Positions 16,868-25,721 of a stretch of DNA of 64,000 nucleotides are shown piece by piece. Within the stretch, counting starts at the first letter, position 1; every line of letters starts with the position of its first letter. The notes beneath the pieces were generated by a model. That model was not told where the DNA came from. It ran no database searches and saw nothing but the letters and a program-made list of their open reading frames with translations. Position numbers and translations under genes: made by a program. This stretch comes from Janibacter sp. CX7 (GTDB lineage: Bacteria; Actinomycetota; Actinomycetes; Actinomycetales; Dermatophilaceae), in assembly GCF_024362365.1 (NCBI RefSeq), contig NZ_CP101464.1, positions 2,604,001 through 2,668,000 on the forward strand, given 5' to 3'.

Positions 16868-17764
16868 TCAGCCGGCGGACGTCTCCGCGAAGGTCTCCCG
16901 CGCCCCGCCCCCGGGGCCGACGAGCACCGGGACGTTGTCGATGAGGCGGGTCGTGCCGACCCGGGCGGCGACGGCGAGCAGGGCCTCGCCCTTGTACCAC
17001 TCGGGCACGTCCTCGAGCGTCGTCGGGTGGACGAGCACGAGGTAGTCGACGAGCGCGAGCGGCTCCTCGATGAGCACCTCGCGCGCGGCCCGTCGGATCG
17101 CCGAGGGGCCCTCGACCGCCTGCGCCGCGCCGGCCCGCAGCGCGCGGGAGAGCGCGAGCGCGGTCTCGCGGTCGCTCGGCGAGAGATAGGTGTTGCGGCT
17201 GCTCATCGCCAGGCCGTCCTCCTCACGGACGGTGGGGACGGCGACGACGCTGCCGGGGAAGTCGATGTCGCGGACCATGCGCTTGATGAGCAGCAGCTGC
17301 TGCGCGTCCTTCTGCCCGTAGTAGAAGAGGTCACCGCGGGTGAGGTGCATGAGCTTGGCGACGACGGTGAGCATGCCGTCGAAGTGCCCGGGGCGCGACT
17401 GCCCCTCGAGGACGTCGCCGAGCGGGCCGGCCGAGATGCGCACGCCGGGGTCGCCCTCGGGGTAGATGACGTCGGGCGTGGGGGCGAAGACGACGTCGAC
17501 GCCCTCGCGCGTGCAGATCTCGAGGTCGGAGTCGAAGGTGCGCGGGTAGCGCGACAGGTCCTCCTTGGGCCCGAACTGCAGCGGGTTGAGGAAGATCGTC
17601 ACGAGCACGTGCCGCGCCCGCTCGCGGGCGGTGCGGATCAGCCGCGCGTGGCCCTCGTGGAGGGCGCCCATGGTCATGACGACCGCGACGTCGCCGTCGG
17701 TGAGGGCGGCGCGGGCCGGGACGAGCTCGTCGCGCGTGCGGGCGACGACGGGGGCGGTGGTCAT
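16868..17764 (-). CDS. panC: pantothenate synthetase (pantoate-beta-alanine ligase)
   Basis: A 298-residue ATP-dependent ligase joining pantoate and beta-alanine. The nucleotide-binding [13 protein letters not shown] (HIGH-like), [33 protein letters not shown] and the KMSKS-like [10 protein letters not shown] are all present. The ATG overlaps the stop of the upstream Rossmann/DUF2520 gene by 4 bp. Pairing with panD just downstream makes a complete last stage of pantothenate synthesis apart from panB and panE. Confidence 0.97.
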   Translation of the reverse strand: MTTAPVVARTRDELVPARAALTDGDVAVVMTMGALHEGHARLIRTARERARHVLVTIFLNPLQFGPKEDLSRYPRTFDSDLEICTREGVDVVFAPTPDVIYPEGDPGVRISAGPLGDVLEGQSRPGHFDGMLTVVAKLMHLTRGDLFYYGQKDAQQLLLIKRMVRDIDFPGSVVAVPTVREEDGLAMSSRNTYLSPSDRETALALSRALRAGAAQAVEGPSAIRRAAREVLIEEPLALVDYLVLVHPTTLEDVPEWYKGEALLAVAARVGTTRLIDNVPVLVGPGGGARETFAETSAG

Positions 17765-18675
17765 CGGGTCTCCTCGTCGAGGGTGGTCAGGATGCTCTCG
17801 GCGGCGTCGGCCCGCAGGCGGCCGCTCCGCTCGGCGCGCAGCGCGGTGGCCCGGGCCTGCGCGCGGTAGGCGGCGGCGACGTCGTCCGGCAGGTCGGCGA
17901 GCTCCGTCAGGTGCGCGGCCACGGTACCGGCATCGCCGCGGGCGACCGGCCCGGTGAGGGCGGCGTCACCGGAGGACAGGGCGTTGTCGAGGCTCGCCTG
18001 CAGCAGCGGGCGCAGTACCCGGTCGGCGGGGTCGATGCCCGCCGAGCGCAGGATCTCCATGGCCTGGGCGACGAGCGTGACGAGGTGGTTGCTGCCGTGG
18101 GCCAGGGCCGCGTGGTAGCGACCGCGGGCCTCCTCGGGCACCCACACCGGCTCCCCGCCCATCTCGACGACGAGGGCCTCGGCCACGGGTCGCAGCGCCT
18201 CGGGCGTCGTGATGCCGAAGCAGCACTCGGCGAGCCGGGCGAGGTCGAGGCTGGTGCCGGTGAAGGTCATCGCGGGGTGGATGGCCATCGGCACCACCGT
18301 GTCCGCGACAGGGGCGAAGGGGGCCAGACCGTGCCGGCCCGAGGTGTGGACGACGAGCTGCCCGGGGCGCCACGCGCCGGTCGCGTGCAGCCCGGCGACG
18401 AGGTCGGTCAGGGCGTCGTCGGGCACGGCGAGCAGCACGAGCTGGGCGGCCGCGACGACCTCGGGCACCGGCAACACCGGCACCCCGGGCAGCAGGGCCT
18501 CGGCCCGCTCACGGGAGTCCTCGGAGACGGCGGAGACGGCGACCACCTCGTGGCCGGCGGCACGCAGCGCGGCCCCGAGGACGGCACCGACCCGTCCGGC
18601 GCCAACGACACCGACCCGCAGGGTCGGCCGAGCGGGCGCGGGCGATCGGCCGGAGGGCAGGTCAGGGAGGCTCAC
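17761..18675 (-). CDS. Rossmann-fold and DUF2520 domain protein
   Basis: A 304-residue protein with an N-terminal NADP-type Rossmann domain (VGVVGAGRVGAVLGAAL) and a helical DUF2520 C-terminal domain, including IHPAMTFTG and the ALAHGSNHLVTL segment. It is the first gene of the panC-panD-nadB-nadC operon, which has led others to suggest a ketopantoate-reductase-like role; that remains inference. GTG 18675 follows a Ser/Pro-rich start; an alternative start further upstream is possible. The next gene, on the plus strand, is divergent. Confidence 0.88.
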   Translation of the reverse strand: MSLPDLPSGRSPAPARPTLRVGVVGAGRVGAVLGAALRAAGHEVVAVSAVSEDSRERAEALLPGVPVLPVPEVVAAAQLVLLAVPDDALTDLVAGLHATGAWRPGQLVVHTSGRHGLAPFAPVADTVVPMAIHPAMTFTGTSLDLARLAECCFGITTPEALRPVAEALVVEMGGEPVWVPEEARGRYHAALAHGSNHLVTLVAQAMEILRSAGIDPADRVLRPLLQASLDNALSSGDAALTGPVARGDAGTVAAHLTELADLPDDVAAAYRAQARATALRAERSGRLRADAAESILTTLDEETR

Positions 18676-18708
18676 CTGCCCGACGCTACCCGCGCCCCAT
18701 CTCCCCCT

Positions 18709-18764
18709 CGCATCTGCTTGAGGTCGTGCGCACCCCCCGCCGCATTTCCTTAAGGTCGTGCGCA
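18709..18764. repeat. 24-bp direct repeat in a divergent intergenic region
   Basis: Two 24-bp copies (18709-18732 and 18741-18764) of CGCATYTSCTTRAGGTCGTG followed by CGCA, matching at 21 of 24 positions and 32 bp apart, fill the space between divergent genes. The second copy ends on the A of the methyltransferase start codon and supplies its AAGG ribosome binding site. The pair may be a local duplication or paired binding sites. Confidence 0.75.
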
Positions 18765-19702
18765 TGGACCCGACGTGGGAGCAGGCCTGGCACGCGGCGC
18801 TCTACGGCCCCGAGGGCTTCTACCGGCGGCCGGAGGGGCCGGCGGGCCACTTCGCCACCTCCGCGCAGGGCGCGGCCGCCGAGCTGTTCGCCGGAGCCCT
18901 CCTCGAGCTGGCGCGAAGGGAGGGCCTCACCACCGTCGTCGATGTCGCCTGCGGCCGCGGCGAGCTGCTGAGCGCCCTTGCCGCACAGGCGGATCCGTCG
19001 ATCCGCCTCGTCGGCGTCGATGTCGTGCCCCGCCCCGACGACCTGCCCGCGCGAGTCGAGTGGGTCGTCTCCCCGGGAGGAGCGGACCTGCCCGACCTCG
19101 GCTCCCCCACCGCGGCGCTGATCCTCGCGCACGAGTGGCTCGACGTCGTCCCGTGCCCCATCGCGGAGGTCGACGACGAGGGCGTCCTGCGGGTCGTCCA
19201 CGTCGCGCCCGACGGCAGCGAGTCGCTCGGCGACCCGCTGACAGGGCCGAACCGTGACTGGTGCGACCGCTGGTGGCCCGGGCCCGGCTCCCCCGGCGAC
19301 CGGGTCGAGGTGGGACGAGCTCGCGACGTGGCCTTCGAGGACCTCGTGCGGCGCACCGGGTCCGGCCTCGTCGTCGCCGTCGACTACGGCCACGTGCTCG
19401 GCGACCGTCCACCTGCGGGGAGCCTCGTCGGTTTCGTCGACGGGTCGGTCTGCACGCCGGTGCCCGACGGTGGCTGCGACCTCACCGCGCATGTGGCCAT
19501 GGACTCCCTTCGGCCCGACCGGCTGCTCACCCAGCGCGAGGCGCTGCGCGAGCTGGGGGTCGACGGGGCGCGGCCACCGCTCGACCTGGCCCGCAGCGAC
19601 CCCGCGGGCTACCTCGCCGCGCTCTCCCGCGCCTCTCAGGCGGCCGCCCTGACGTCAGGGGGTCCCGGAGGATTCCTCTGGGCGCTGCGCCGGGTCGGCT
19701 GA
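18764..19702 (+). CDS. SAM-dependent methyltransferase, NDUFAF7/DUF185-like
   Basis: A 312-residue methyltransferase-like protein. VVDVACGRGELLSAL forms the SAM-binding loop and LILAHEWLDVVPCPI corresponds to the N-E-L-x-D-A-x-P motif of the DUF185/NDUFAF7 family; VVAVDYGH lies further on. Mitochondrial NDUFAF7 methylates the complex I subunit NDUFS2, the homologue of NuoD. An orphan nuoD lies 1.3 kb away, so the pairing is suggestive though not proof. ATG 18764 has AAGG 8 bases upstream, inside the second 24-bp repeat copy. The 3' end overlaps the convergent SGNH gene by 48 bp. Confidence 0.82.
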   Translation: MDPTWEQAWHAALYGPEGFYRRPEGPAGHFATSAQGAAAELFAGALLELARREGLTTVVDVACGRGELLSALAAQADPSIRLVGVDVVPRPDDLPARVEWVVSPGGADLPDLGSPTAALILAHEWLDVVPCPIAEVDDEGVLRVVHVAPDGSESLGDPLTGPNRDWCDRWWPGPGSPGDRVEVGRARDVAFEDLVRRTGSGLVVAVDYGHVLGDRPPAGSLVGFVDGSVCTPVPDGGCDLTAHVAMDSLRPDRLLTQREALRELGVDGARPPLDLARSDPAGYLAALSRASQAAALTSGGPGGFLWALRRVG

Positions 19703-20950
19703 CGACGTGCCCGAGGTGCTGGAAGGGGTCGCCGACCCCGACGTCGTCGGGGTGCCGTCACCGGGCGGCACGAGCACCTCGGTCAGCACGTCCGCGATGA
19801 GCGGCTGCCCCTGCTCCGACGGGTGCAGTCCGTCGCGGAAGTAGCGCGACGACGGGTCGGCCGCCGGCAGCACGGGCGACAGGTCGATGAAGCTGACGCC
19901 CTCGCGCCGGGTGAGCCCCTGCATGACGCGCAGGTACCCGGTCCAGGACGCCTGACCCCGGACCGGCGCGGGGGTGAACCACCCGACGAGCAGGATCGGG
20001 CCGTCGTAGCCGTACTCCCTCGCCTGGCTGATAACGCTGTCGAGGCTCTCGCCGAAGTCACGTGCGCTCGACCCGGTCCGGCGGTCGTTGAAGCCCAGCG
20101 GCACGAGGAGCAGGTCGGGCTCGAGCGAGAGGGAGTCGCGCAGGTAGCCCGGCGTCTGCGAGATGGTGCGCGCCGAGACCCCCGAGCGCGAGGCGTCGAG
20201 GACGTGGACGCAGCGGTCGCGGTCGCCGCGATAGGGCATGAGGTCGGTGATGACCGCGCGCCGGGCGGTGCTGCCCTTGACGTCGTTGCGCACGGTGATC
20301 GTGTGGGTGCCGGGGCCGAGGTCACCGGAGGACCACGTGCGCCGCTCGGCGCCGCCGTCGGCGTCCGTGGGGACGGCGAGCCCGTCGTAGGGGATCTCGC
20401 CGTCGATGCGCACCTCGAAGGGGCCGCCGCCGAAGCGGGTGCGGTACCCGATGTCGACCGACTCGGCCCGGACCTTCCACGTGATGCTGGCCCCCGGCTC
20501 GAGGGCCATGCCCCGCCCGCCCGGCCCGAGGTCGGGCGTCAGGGTGGTCATGCCACGCACCTGTGGGTCGGGCAACGACGAGGCCTGGTAGTACGCCGGC
20601 ACGAGCGAGGTCGTGCCCTGCCACCCGCCCGGCGTCGTCGGGCAGTCGGGCGTGCCCGAGCGCTCGCGCAGCTGCGCCTGGAGGCGGTCGACCCACCGCC
20701 GCTCGAGGTGGTCGCGCAGCCCCGAGCCCTCGCTCACCGAGTCGCCGAGGACGACGACGTCGGCCGCGTCGTCCGCGTCGCCGCGCACGGCCTCGAACCA
20801 CGGGTCGAGCACGGCCTCGCCCTCGACGGCGGCCGTCCCGGACGGGGTGTAGGGCTCCTCGGGCTCGCCGATGCAGCCGGCGAGGGTCGCCGCGGCGAGC
20901 GCGAGGGCCACGAGCCCCGCGCCCGCTCGTCGCACACGTCGGGTCGGCAC
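19655..20950 (-). CDS. SGNH/GDSL-type hydrolase lipoprotein
   Basis: A 431-residue exported esterase-like protein. The signal sequence ends in a lipobox (TLAGC), so it should be lipid-anchored. The catalytic Ser is in [10 protein letters not shown] (block I) and the Asp/His pair in DGLHPSEQG (block V), with GFNDRR as block III. A beta-rich insert of about 150 residues between blocks I and III resembles a carbohydrate-binding jelly roll. The C-terminal 35 residues are Ser/Thr/Pro-rich. The GTG start is followed by RRVRR and the hydrophobic stretch. The target ester, perhaps acetylated cell-wall sugar, is unknown. Confidence 0.88.
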   Translation of the reverse strand: MPTRRVRRAGAGLVALALAAATLAGCIGEPEEPYTPSGTAAVEGEAVLDPWFEAVRGDADDAADVVVLGDSVSEGSGLRDHLERRWVDRLQAQLRERSGTPDCPTTPGGWQGTTSLVPAYYQASSLPDPQVRGMTTLTPDLGPGGRGMALEPGASITWKVRAESVDIGYRTRFGGGPFEVRIDGEIPYDGLAVPTDADGGAERRTWSSGDLGPGTHTITVRNDVKGSTARRAVITDLMPYRGDRDRCVHVLDASRSGVSARTISQTPGYLRDSLSLEPDLLLVPLGFNDRRTGSSARDFGESLDSVISQAREYGYDGPILLVGWFTPAPVRGQASWTGYLRVMQGLTRREGVSFIDLSPVLPAADPSSRYFRDGLHPSEQGQPLIADVLTEVLVPPGDGTPTTSGSATPSSTSGTSSADPAQRPEESSGTP

Positions 20951-21004
20951 CCGTCCATGGTGCCAAAGGGCCACGGCCGCACCGGCTGGCGCATACTGGC
21001 GGGC

Positions 21005-22186
21005 ATGACGAGCAGCCCGGGCACGCGCGGCACGCGGACCCTCGACGTCGGTGTGGGCGACGGGTCGCTGGCCAGCGCCGACATGGTGCTCAACATCGGC
21101 CCCCAGCACCCCGCGACCCACGGCGTGCTGCGGCTGCGGGTCGTCCTCGACGGCGAGCGCATCGTCTCCGCCGACCCCGTCGTCGGCTACATGCACCGGG
21201 GTGCCGAAAAGCTCTTCGAGGTCCGCGACTACCGGCAGATCACCGTCCTGGCCAACCGCCACGACTGGCTCTCGGCCTTCGGCAACGAGCTGGGCGTCGT
21301 CCTCGGTGTCGAGGCGATGCTCGGCATGGAGGTCCCCGAGCGGGCGACGTGGGCGCGGACCCTGCTCGCGGAGCTCAACCGCGTGCTCAACCACCTGATG
21401 TTCCTCGGCTCCTATCCCCTCGAGCTCGGGGCGATGACGCCGATCTTCTACTCCTTCCGCGAGCGCGAGGAGATCCAGGCCGTCATGGAGGAGATCTCCG
21501 GCGGCCGGATGCACTTCATGTTCAACCGCGTCGGCGGGCTCAAGGAGGACCTGCCAGCGGGCTGGCTCGACCGCGTCACCGCCGCCGTCGCCGCGGTGCG
21601 CGGCCGGATGCCGCAGCTCGAGGCGCTGCTCGTCGGCAACGAGATCCTCGAGGCCCGCACCCGCGGGATCGGGGTGCTCCCCCCTTCGCTCGCCGAGGCC
21701 TACGGCGTCTCCGGCCCCATCGCCCGTGCCAGCGGGGTCGACCTCGACCTGCGGCGCGACGCGCCCTATCTCGCCTACGGCGAGCTCTTCGACGAGGGCG
21801 GCCCGGGGCGGGTCGTCACCCGCACCGCGGGTGACTCGCTGGCCCGCCTCGAGGTGCTCCTCGAGCAGACCCACGTGAGCCTCGACCTCGCCGACGCCTG
21901 CGTCGAGCGACTGCGCTCGCTCCCCCGTGGTCCGGTCAACCAGCGCCTGCCCAAGGTGCTCAAGGTGCCCGAGGGCGAGCGCTACACCGCGACCGAAAAT
22001 CCCCTGGGGCTCAACGGCTACCACCTCGTCTCGCGGGGCGAGAAGACGCCGTGGCGGCTCAAGCTGCGCTCGGCCTCCTTCAACAACGTGCAGGTCCTCG
22101 GCGAGCTGCTCCCGGGGTGCCTCGTGGCCGACATGGTCTCGGTCCTGGGCTCGATGTTCTTCGTCGTCGGCGACATCGACAAGTAG
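21005..22186 (+). CDS. nuoD: NADH-quinone oxidoreductase subunit D (orphan paralogue)
   Basis: A 393-residue protein of the NuoD/hydrogenase large-subunit family. It has [42 protein letters not shown] and the C-terminal VVGDIDK of complex I subunit D, a little shorter than usual. In the complete enzyme this subunit helps form the quinone pocket with NuoB. No other nuo gene is within the window, so this is either a second copy or part of a scattered complex. It starts 54 bp from the divergent SGNH gene. Confidence 0.93.
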   Translation: MTSSPGTRGTRTLDVGVGDGSLASADMVLNIGPQHPATHGVLRLRVVLDGERIVSADPVVGYMHRGAEKLFEVRDYRQITVLANRHDWLSAFGNELGVVLGVEAMLGMEVPERATWARTLLAELNRVLNHLMFLGSYPLELGAMTPIFYSFREREEIQAVMEEISGGRMHFMFNRVGGLKEDLPAGWLDRVTAAVAAVRGRMPQLEALLVGNEILEARTRGIGVLPPSLAEAYGVSGPIARASGVDLDLRRDAPYLAYGELFDEGGPGRVVTRTAGDSLARLEVLLEQTHVSLDLADACVERLRSLPRGPVNQRLPKVLKVPEGERYTATENPLGLNGYHLVSRGEKTPWRLKLRSASFNNVQVLGELLPGCLVADMVSVLGSMFFVVGDIDK

Positions 22187-22330
22187 TCCCGCGGCACCGC
22201 CGCCGGCACCGGGCGTGAGCCGGGCCACAGCCTCTCCCTTCGTCCGGTACTCGTTGCTACCCGCAGGTAGGTTGCAGGGACGACCGCGCCCTCGGTCTCG
22301 GGGGCACGACCATCGGAGATTGGAAGTTCC

Positions 22331-23200
22331 ATGACCAGCTTCAGGACCCGCGCGTCCGCCGGTGCCGCCCTCGTCACGGGCCTCGGGATGATCGGGATCG
22401 CCGCCGCGACGCCCGCCTCGGCCGAGGTCACGGGGAGCCTCGACTACTCGTGCAAGGAGGTCGGGCAGAACATCACCTTCACCGACCCGTGGACCGTCGA
22501 CCTGACCCTCGACGTCCCGGAGACCGTCGAGCAGGGCGAGACGATCCCGGCCGGCGCCATCAAGGCCACGGTCACGCCCGGCGCCGACGCCACGCAGACG
22601 ATGCAGGGCCTGGGGGTCAAGACCCTCGAGGGCACCGCCGCCACGACCTACACCTTCGGCGAAGGGGGCGAGGCCCGCGACGTGGCCCTCACCGTCCCGA
22701 AGACCGACGTGCCGGCGACCGGCACCGTGTCCGTCGACGCCACCGGTGAGAGCACCGAGGAGACCGCCCCCGCCGAGGACGTCAACGTCCCGATCACGGC
22801 GGGCGACTTCACCGCCGAGCTCGCCAACCAGGACGGCTTCATCTTCAAGATCGAGTGCACCGCGCCCGAGGACGCCACGGTCGGCACCGTCGCCGTCGGC
22901 GACGCCGAGCCGCCCGCCGAGGAGCCGGAGCCCCCGGCCGACGGTGGCGACGACCCGGCCACCGACGACCCGGCCACGGACGACGGCGCCGGCTCCGGCG
23001 ACGCGCCGGCCGACGACGCCCCGGCCGAGGAGCCCGCGGGCGACGCCCCCGCCGGCGAGCCCGAGGTGCCGGGTGTCGTCCAGACCGACGACGCGGTCCA
23101 GTCCGCGACGAGCCCCACGGCCATCGCGCTCGGCGGTCTCCTGCTCGCCGCTGCCGGCGCGTCGACGGTCGTCGTCGCGCGTCGCCGCACGCAGGGCTGA
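22331..23200 (+). CDS. surface protein with DUF6801-like domain and C-terminal anchor
   Basis: A 289-residue exported protein. A signal peptide ends at ASA-E (about residue 32). The mature domain (about 33-195, starting VTGSLDYSC and ending KIECTAPEDATVGTV) has two Cys that could form a disulfide. An acidic Pro/Ala/Asp-rich spacer follows, then PGVVQTD, a hydrophobic segment and the tail RRRTQG. This is the layout of a sortase substrate, but there is no LPXTG. It is paralogous to the next gene, and a class F-like sortase lies 1.7 kb downstream. DUF6801 assignment is from memory of the family. Confidence 0.82.
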   Translation: MTSFRTRASAGAALVTGLGMIGIAAATPASAEVTGSLDYSCKEVGQNITFTDPWTVDLTLDVPETVEQGETIPAGAIKATVTPGADATQTMQGLGVKTLEGTAATTYTFGEGGEARDVALTVPKTDVPATGTVSVDATGESTEETAPAEDVNVPITAGDFTAELANQDGFIFKIECTAPEDATVGTVAVGDAEPPAEEPEPPADGGDDPATDDPATDDGAGSGDAPADDAPAEEPAGDAPAGEPEVPGVVQTDDAVQSATSPTAIALGGLLLAAAGASTVVVARRRTQG

Positions 23201-23228
23201 GCACGCCGGGCAGCCGCACGCGGCTCCA

Positions 23229-23268
23229 CGACGAGGCGCTCCGGGGATCCGCCCGGGGCGCCTCGTCG
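23229..23268 (+). terminator. hairpin terminator
   Basis: Two 17-base arms (23229-23245 and 23252-23268) with a 6-base loop lie 28 bp after the stop of the first surface-protein gene. The only departure from perfect pairing is a U-G wobble on the plus-strand RNA, which fits a plus-strand terminator. No T-run follows. Confidence 0.75.
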
Positions 23269-23307
23269 CGTCCGCCGGGTCCGATTTCCGCCTGCCCGCC
23301 GGGGCCC

Positions 23308-23339
23308 AACTCCGCAAGACCCTAGGGTCCTGCAGAGTT
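23308..23339. repeat. 32-bp near-perfect palindrome
   Basis: Two 16-bp arms without a loop, centred on GACCCTAGGGTC, with two mismatched positions. It lies between the terminator of the first surface-protein gene and the start of the second, about 160 bp before that start. It may be a regulator-binding site; no regulator gene is adjacent. Confidence 0.7.
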
Positions 23340-23500
23340 CGACACCGGGTCCGAATGTTTGCCGCCCGACCTGCCACACCTGCCTGACCGACGGGTGAAA
23401 CGTGGCTGGGAAAGGGTTGTGAGGCCACCTACGGATCGGTAAGTTGCCGGGCGGAGGCGCCTTCAAGGGGATGGCGCCGCAACTCGGGGAGACAATTCAC

Positions 23501-24763
23501 ATGGCCAAGCGCCTCACCGCCCGCCTGTCGGCCGGCGCCGCACTCGTCACCGGGCTGGGGCTGGCGGGCATCGCCGTCAGCGTCCCGGCCAATGCCGACG
23601 TCACGGGGGAGCTCGCATACAGCTGCTCCGTCCCTGACCAGGGGATCCAGTTCGCGGACCCGTGGCAGGTCGCCTTCACCCTCGGGGTCGACGAGACCTA
23701 CGAGCAGGGGGCCGCCATCACCGCGCCGAGCATCACGGCCGAGGTCACCCCGGGCGCCGACGCGCACGAGAAGATGCGCAGCCTGAGCATCAAGTCCCTG
23801 GAGGGCACCGCCGACGCCGGCTACACCTTCGGCGAGACCGAGCGCAGCACCACGCTGAGCGTCGCCAAGGTCGACGTGCCGGAGACTGGAGACGTCACGG
23901 TCGTCGCCACCGGCACCGGCGCCGACGAGGTTGCTCCGATGGAGGACACCGAGCTCGACATCACGGCCGGCGACTTCACCGCTGCGCTCACGACCGACAC
24001 GGGCTTCGTCCTCAAGGTCTCGTGCACCGCGCCCGCTGACGCCACCGTCGGCACGGTCACGATCGGCAACCCCACGACCTCCGAGCCGACCACCTCGGAG
24101 CCCACCACCTCAGAGCCCACCACCTCCGAGCCCACGACGTCCGAGCCCACGACGTCCGAGCCGACCACCTCGGAGCCGACCACCTCGGAGCCGACCACCT
24201 CGGAGCCGACCACGTCCGAGCCCACCACCTCGACCCCGGCTCCCGAGGTCAACGACTGGTTCACCGAGCCCACCAGCCTGCCGATCACCTCCGACGGCAA
24301 GAGCTTCACCGTCAAGGGCACCGCGGACCAGGCGGGTGTCGTCACGGTCGTCCTGCTCGACGGCGACAAGAAGGTCCTGCGCACCATCGAGTGGAACGTG
24401 ACGGAGGGCAGCAACACCCGCGACTTCCCCTTCGCCGAGGGCACTGACTACGTGCGTCTGGTCTCCGAGGACTGCGTCGACGCCAACGGCAACGACGGCT
24501 CGGTCCCCGGCGGCTGCAACGTCGAGTACTACGCCCCCTGGGTCAACCCCGACTCCGACGACGACTCCGGCGACGACGACGGTGCGGGCACCGGCTCCTC
24601 CGGCCCCGAGACCCCGGGCGTCGTCCAGACCGACGGCTTCAGCCGGGTCGCGCAGCCCGAGGGCGACAACACCGCCGCCTTCCTGCTCGGCGGTGCGCTG
24701 CTCGCCGGTGCGGGCGCCGGCTCGGTCGTCCTCGTCCGCCGCCGTCAGGCCGCACAGCACTGA
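23501..24763 (+). CDS. surface protein with DUF6801-like domain, TTSEP repeats and C-terminal anchor
   Basis: A 420-residue paralogue of the preceding gene. Signal peptide ends near ANA-D; the first domain (about residues 32-188, VTGELAYSC to KVSCTAPADATVGTV) keeps both Cys. Residues 192-246 are ten TTSEP units and one TTSTP, then a second domain (about 250-365) with two more Cys, an acidic stretch, TPGVVQTD, a hydrophobic segment and the tail RRRQAAQH. The Thr/Ser-rich stalk suggests a wall-spanning and perhaps glycosylated surface protein. GGGGAGA precedes the ATG by about 10 bases. Confidence 0.85.
   Translation: MAKRLTARLSAGAALVTGLGLAGIAVSVPANADVTGELAYSCSVPDQGIQFADPWQVAFTLGVDETYEQGAAITAPSITAEVTPGADAHEKMRSLSIKSLEGTADAGYTFGETERSTTLSVAKVDVPETGDVTVVATGTGADEVAPMEDTELDITAGDFTAALTTDTGFVLKVSCTAPADATVGTVTIGNPTTSEPTTSEPTTSEPTTSEPTTSEPTTSEPTTSEPTTSEPTTSEPTTSEPTTSTPAPEVNDWFTEPTSLPITSDGKSFTVKGTADQAGVVTVVLLDGDKKVLRTIEWNVTEGSNTRDFPFAEGTDYVRLVSEDCVDANGNDGSVPGGCNVEYYAPWVNPDSDDDSGDDDGAGTGSSGPETPGVVQTDGFSRVAQPEGDNTAAFLLGGALLAGAGAGSVVLVRRRQAAQH
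24074..24238 (+). repeat. 15-bp coding repeat, 11 units (TTSEP)
   Basis: Eleven in-frame 15-bp units encode ten TTSEP and a final TTSTP. Units 7-9 are identical in DNA while others differ in third bases, indicating recent duplication of part of the array. Copy number could vary between strains and change stalk length. Confidence 0.92.
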
Positions 24764-24795
24764 GATACCACCGGCCACGGTCGGTGATCATGGCC

Positions 24796-24837
24796 ACGGG
24801 CCGTCGGGTCGGGAGCACCTCCCACCCGGCGGCCCGT
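24796..24837 (+). terminator. hairpin terminator
   Basis: A long G+C-rich hairpin with arms ACGGGCCG and CGGCCCGT at its base and GGGAG/CTCCC at its tip begins 33 bp after the second surface-protein gene. It should end that transcript before the sortase gene, which would then need its own promoter. Confidence 0.72.
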
Positions 24838-24917
24838 ACCGTTGTCACCAGGGGGAACCGCCGGCACTCCCCCGTCGTTGACCACGACACGCCGACACAT
24901 GTACTTGGGAGGACCGT

Positions 24918-25721
24918 GTGACGACCCCGCCGACGCGACGACAGAAGGGCCGCGAGCGCGCGCTCTACCGCCGCACGACGTGGCTCATCGCGGCAGCCGT
25001 CGCGCTCGTCATCGGCGGCGGAGCCGCGGCCGGTGCGTGGTGGACCCAGCGCGAGGACGACCAGGCCTCCCTGCCGGTCGGCACCTATGTCCCGCCGAGC
25101 GAGATCACCGAGCCCTCCTACCAGCCGACGAGCTCCTCGACGACGCGCAAGCGCTCGTCCACCTCGTCGTCGACCTCCTCGAAGTCCTCGAGCACGACGA
25201 CGCCCTCGTCCACCCCCTCTGCCGCCCAGCGCAGTCAGCCCACGTCCGCCGAGGCCCCCGCCGGCGAGCCCACCCGGGTCCAGGTCCGCTCCGGCGGACG
25301 CGACATCGTCGACGCCTCGCTCCAGGCGACGCGGCTCGACGCGCAGAAGGTGCTGGCTCCCCCCTTCGGCACGGCTGGCTGGTACGCCGAGCCGGGCTGG
25401 CCCAAACCGGGCTACACCGGTGCGAGCATCCTCGTCGGCCACATCAACCACGGCGGCAACCCCGACGTCTTCTGGAACCTGCCGCGGGTGCGCATCGGTG
25501 ACGTCGTCACCGTGACCTACGGGTCCGGGCGGACGGTGAAGTTCAAGATCACCCGCTCCGAGGCCGCGTCGAAGAAGGGCGTGCCGCAGGACGACTCGAT
25601 CTGGGACTGGGACAACCCGCAGCCGGTGCTGCGCCTGATCACCTGCGACCCCGACACCCCGATCAACGCCGGTCACTACGAGGGCAACTGGGTCGTCTGG
25701 GCCGACCAGATGGTCAGCTGA
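24918..25721 (+). CDS. class F-like sortase
   Basis: A 267-residue membrane-anchored sortase. A cytoplasmic basic start, one membrane segment (about residues 24-42) and a Ser/Thr-rich stalk (about 65-115) precede the sortase barrel. The catalytic His is H175 in VGHINHGG and the Cys is C243 in LRLITCD. The position that carries the catalytic Arg in class F enzymes (about 12 residues after Cys, HYRDN-like) reads HYEGN, so Glu replaces Arg. GTG 24918 has GGGAGG five bases upstream. Linkage of surface proteins, probably the two upstream, to the wall is inferred. Confidence 0.88.
   Translation: MTTPPTRRQKGRERALYRRTTWLIAAAVALVIGGGAAAGAWWTQREDDQASLPVGTYVPPSEITEPSYQPTSSSTTRKRSSTSSSTSSKSSSTTTPSSTPSAAQRSQPTSAEAPAGEPTRVQVRSGGRDIVDASLQATRLDAQKVLAPPFGTAGWYAEPGWPKPGYTGASILVGHINHGGNPDVFWNLPRVRIGDVVTVTYGSGRTVKFKITRSEAASKKGVPQDDSIWDWDNPQPVLRLITCDPDTPINAGHYEGNWVVWADQMVS

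Noticed and set aside
19655..23428. Large minus-strand frame ending in the SGNH protein
   Set aside because: Only the segment below 20950 has a start, signal sequence and SGNH motifs. The upstream part is antisense to nuoD and the surface protein gene.
24074..24238. CRISPR-like short repeat
   Set aside because: The 15-bp units are in-frame coding for TTSEP in a surface protein.
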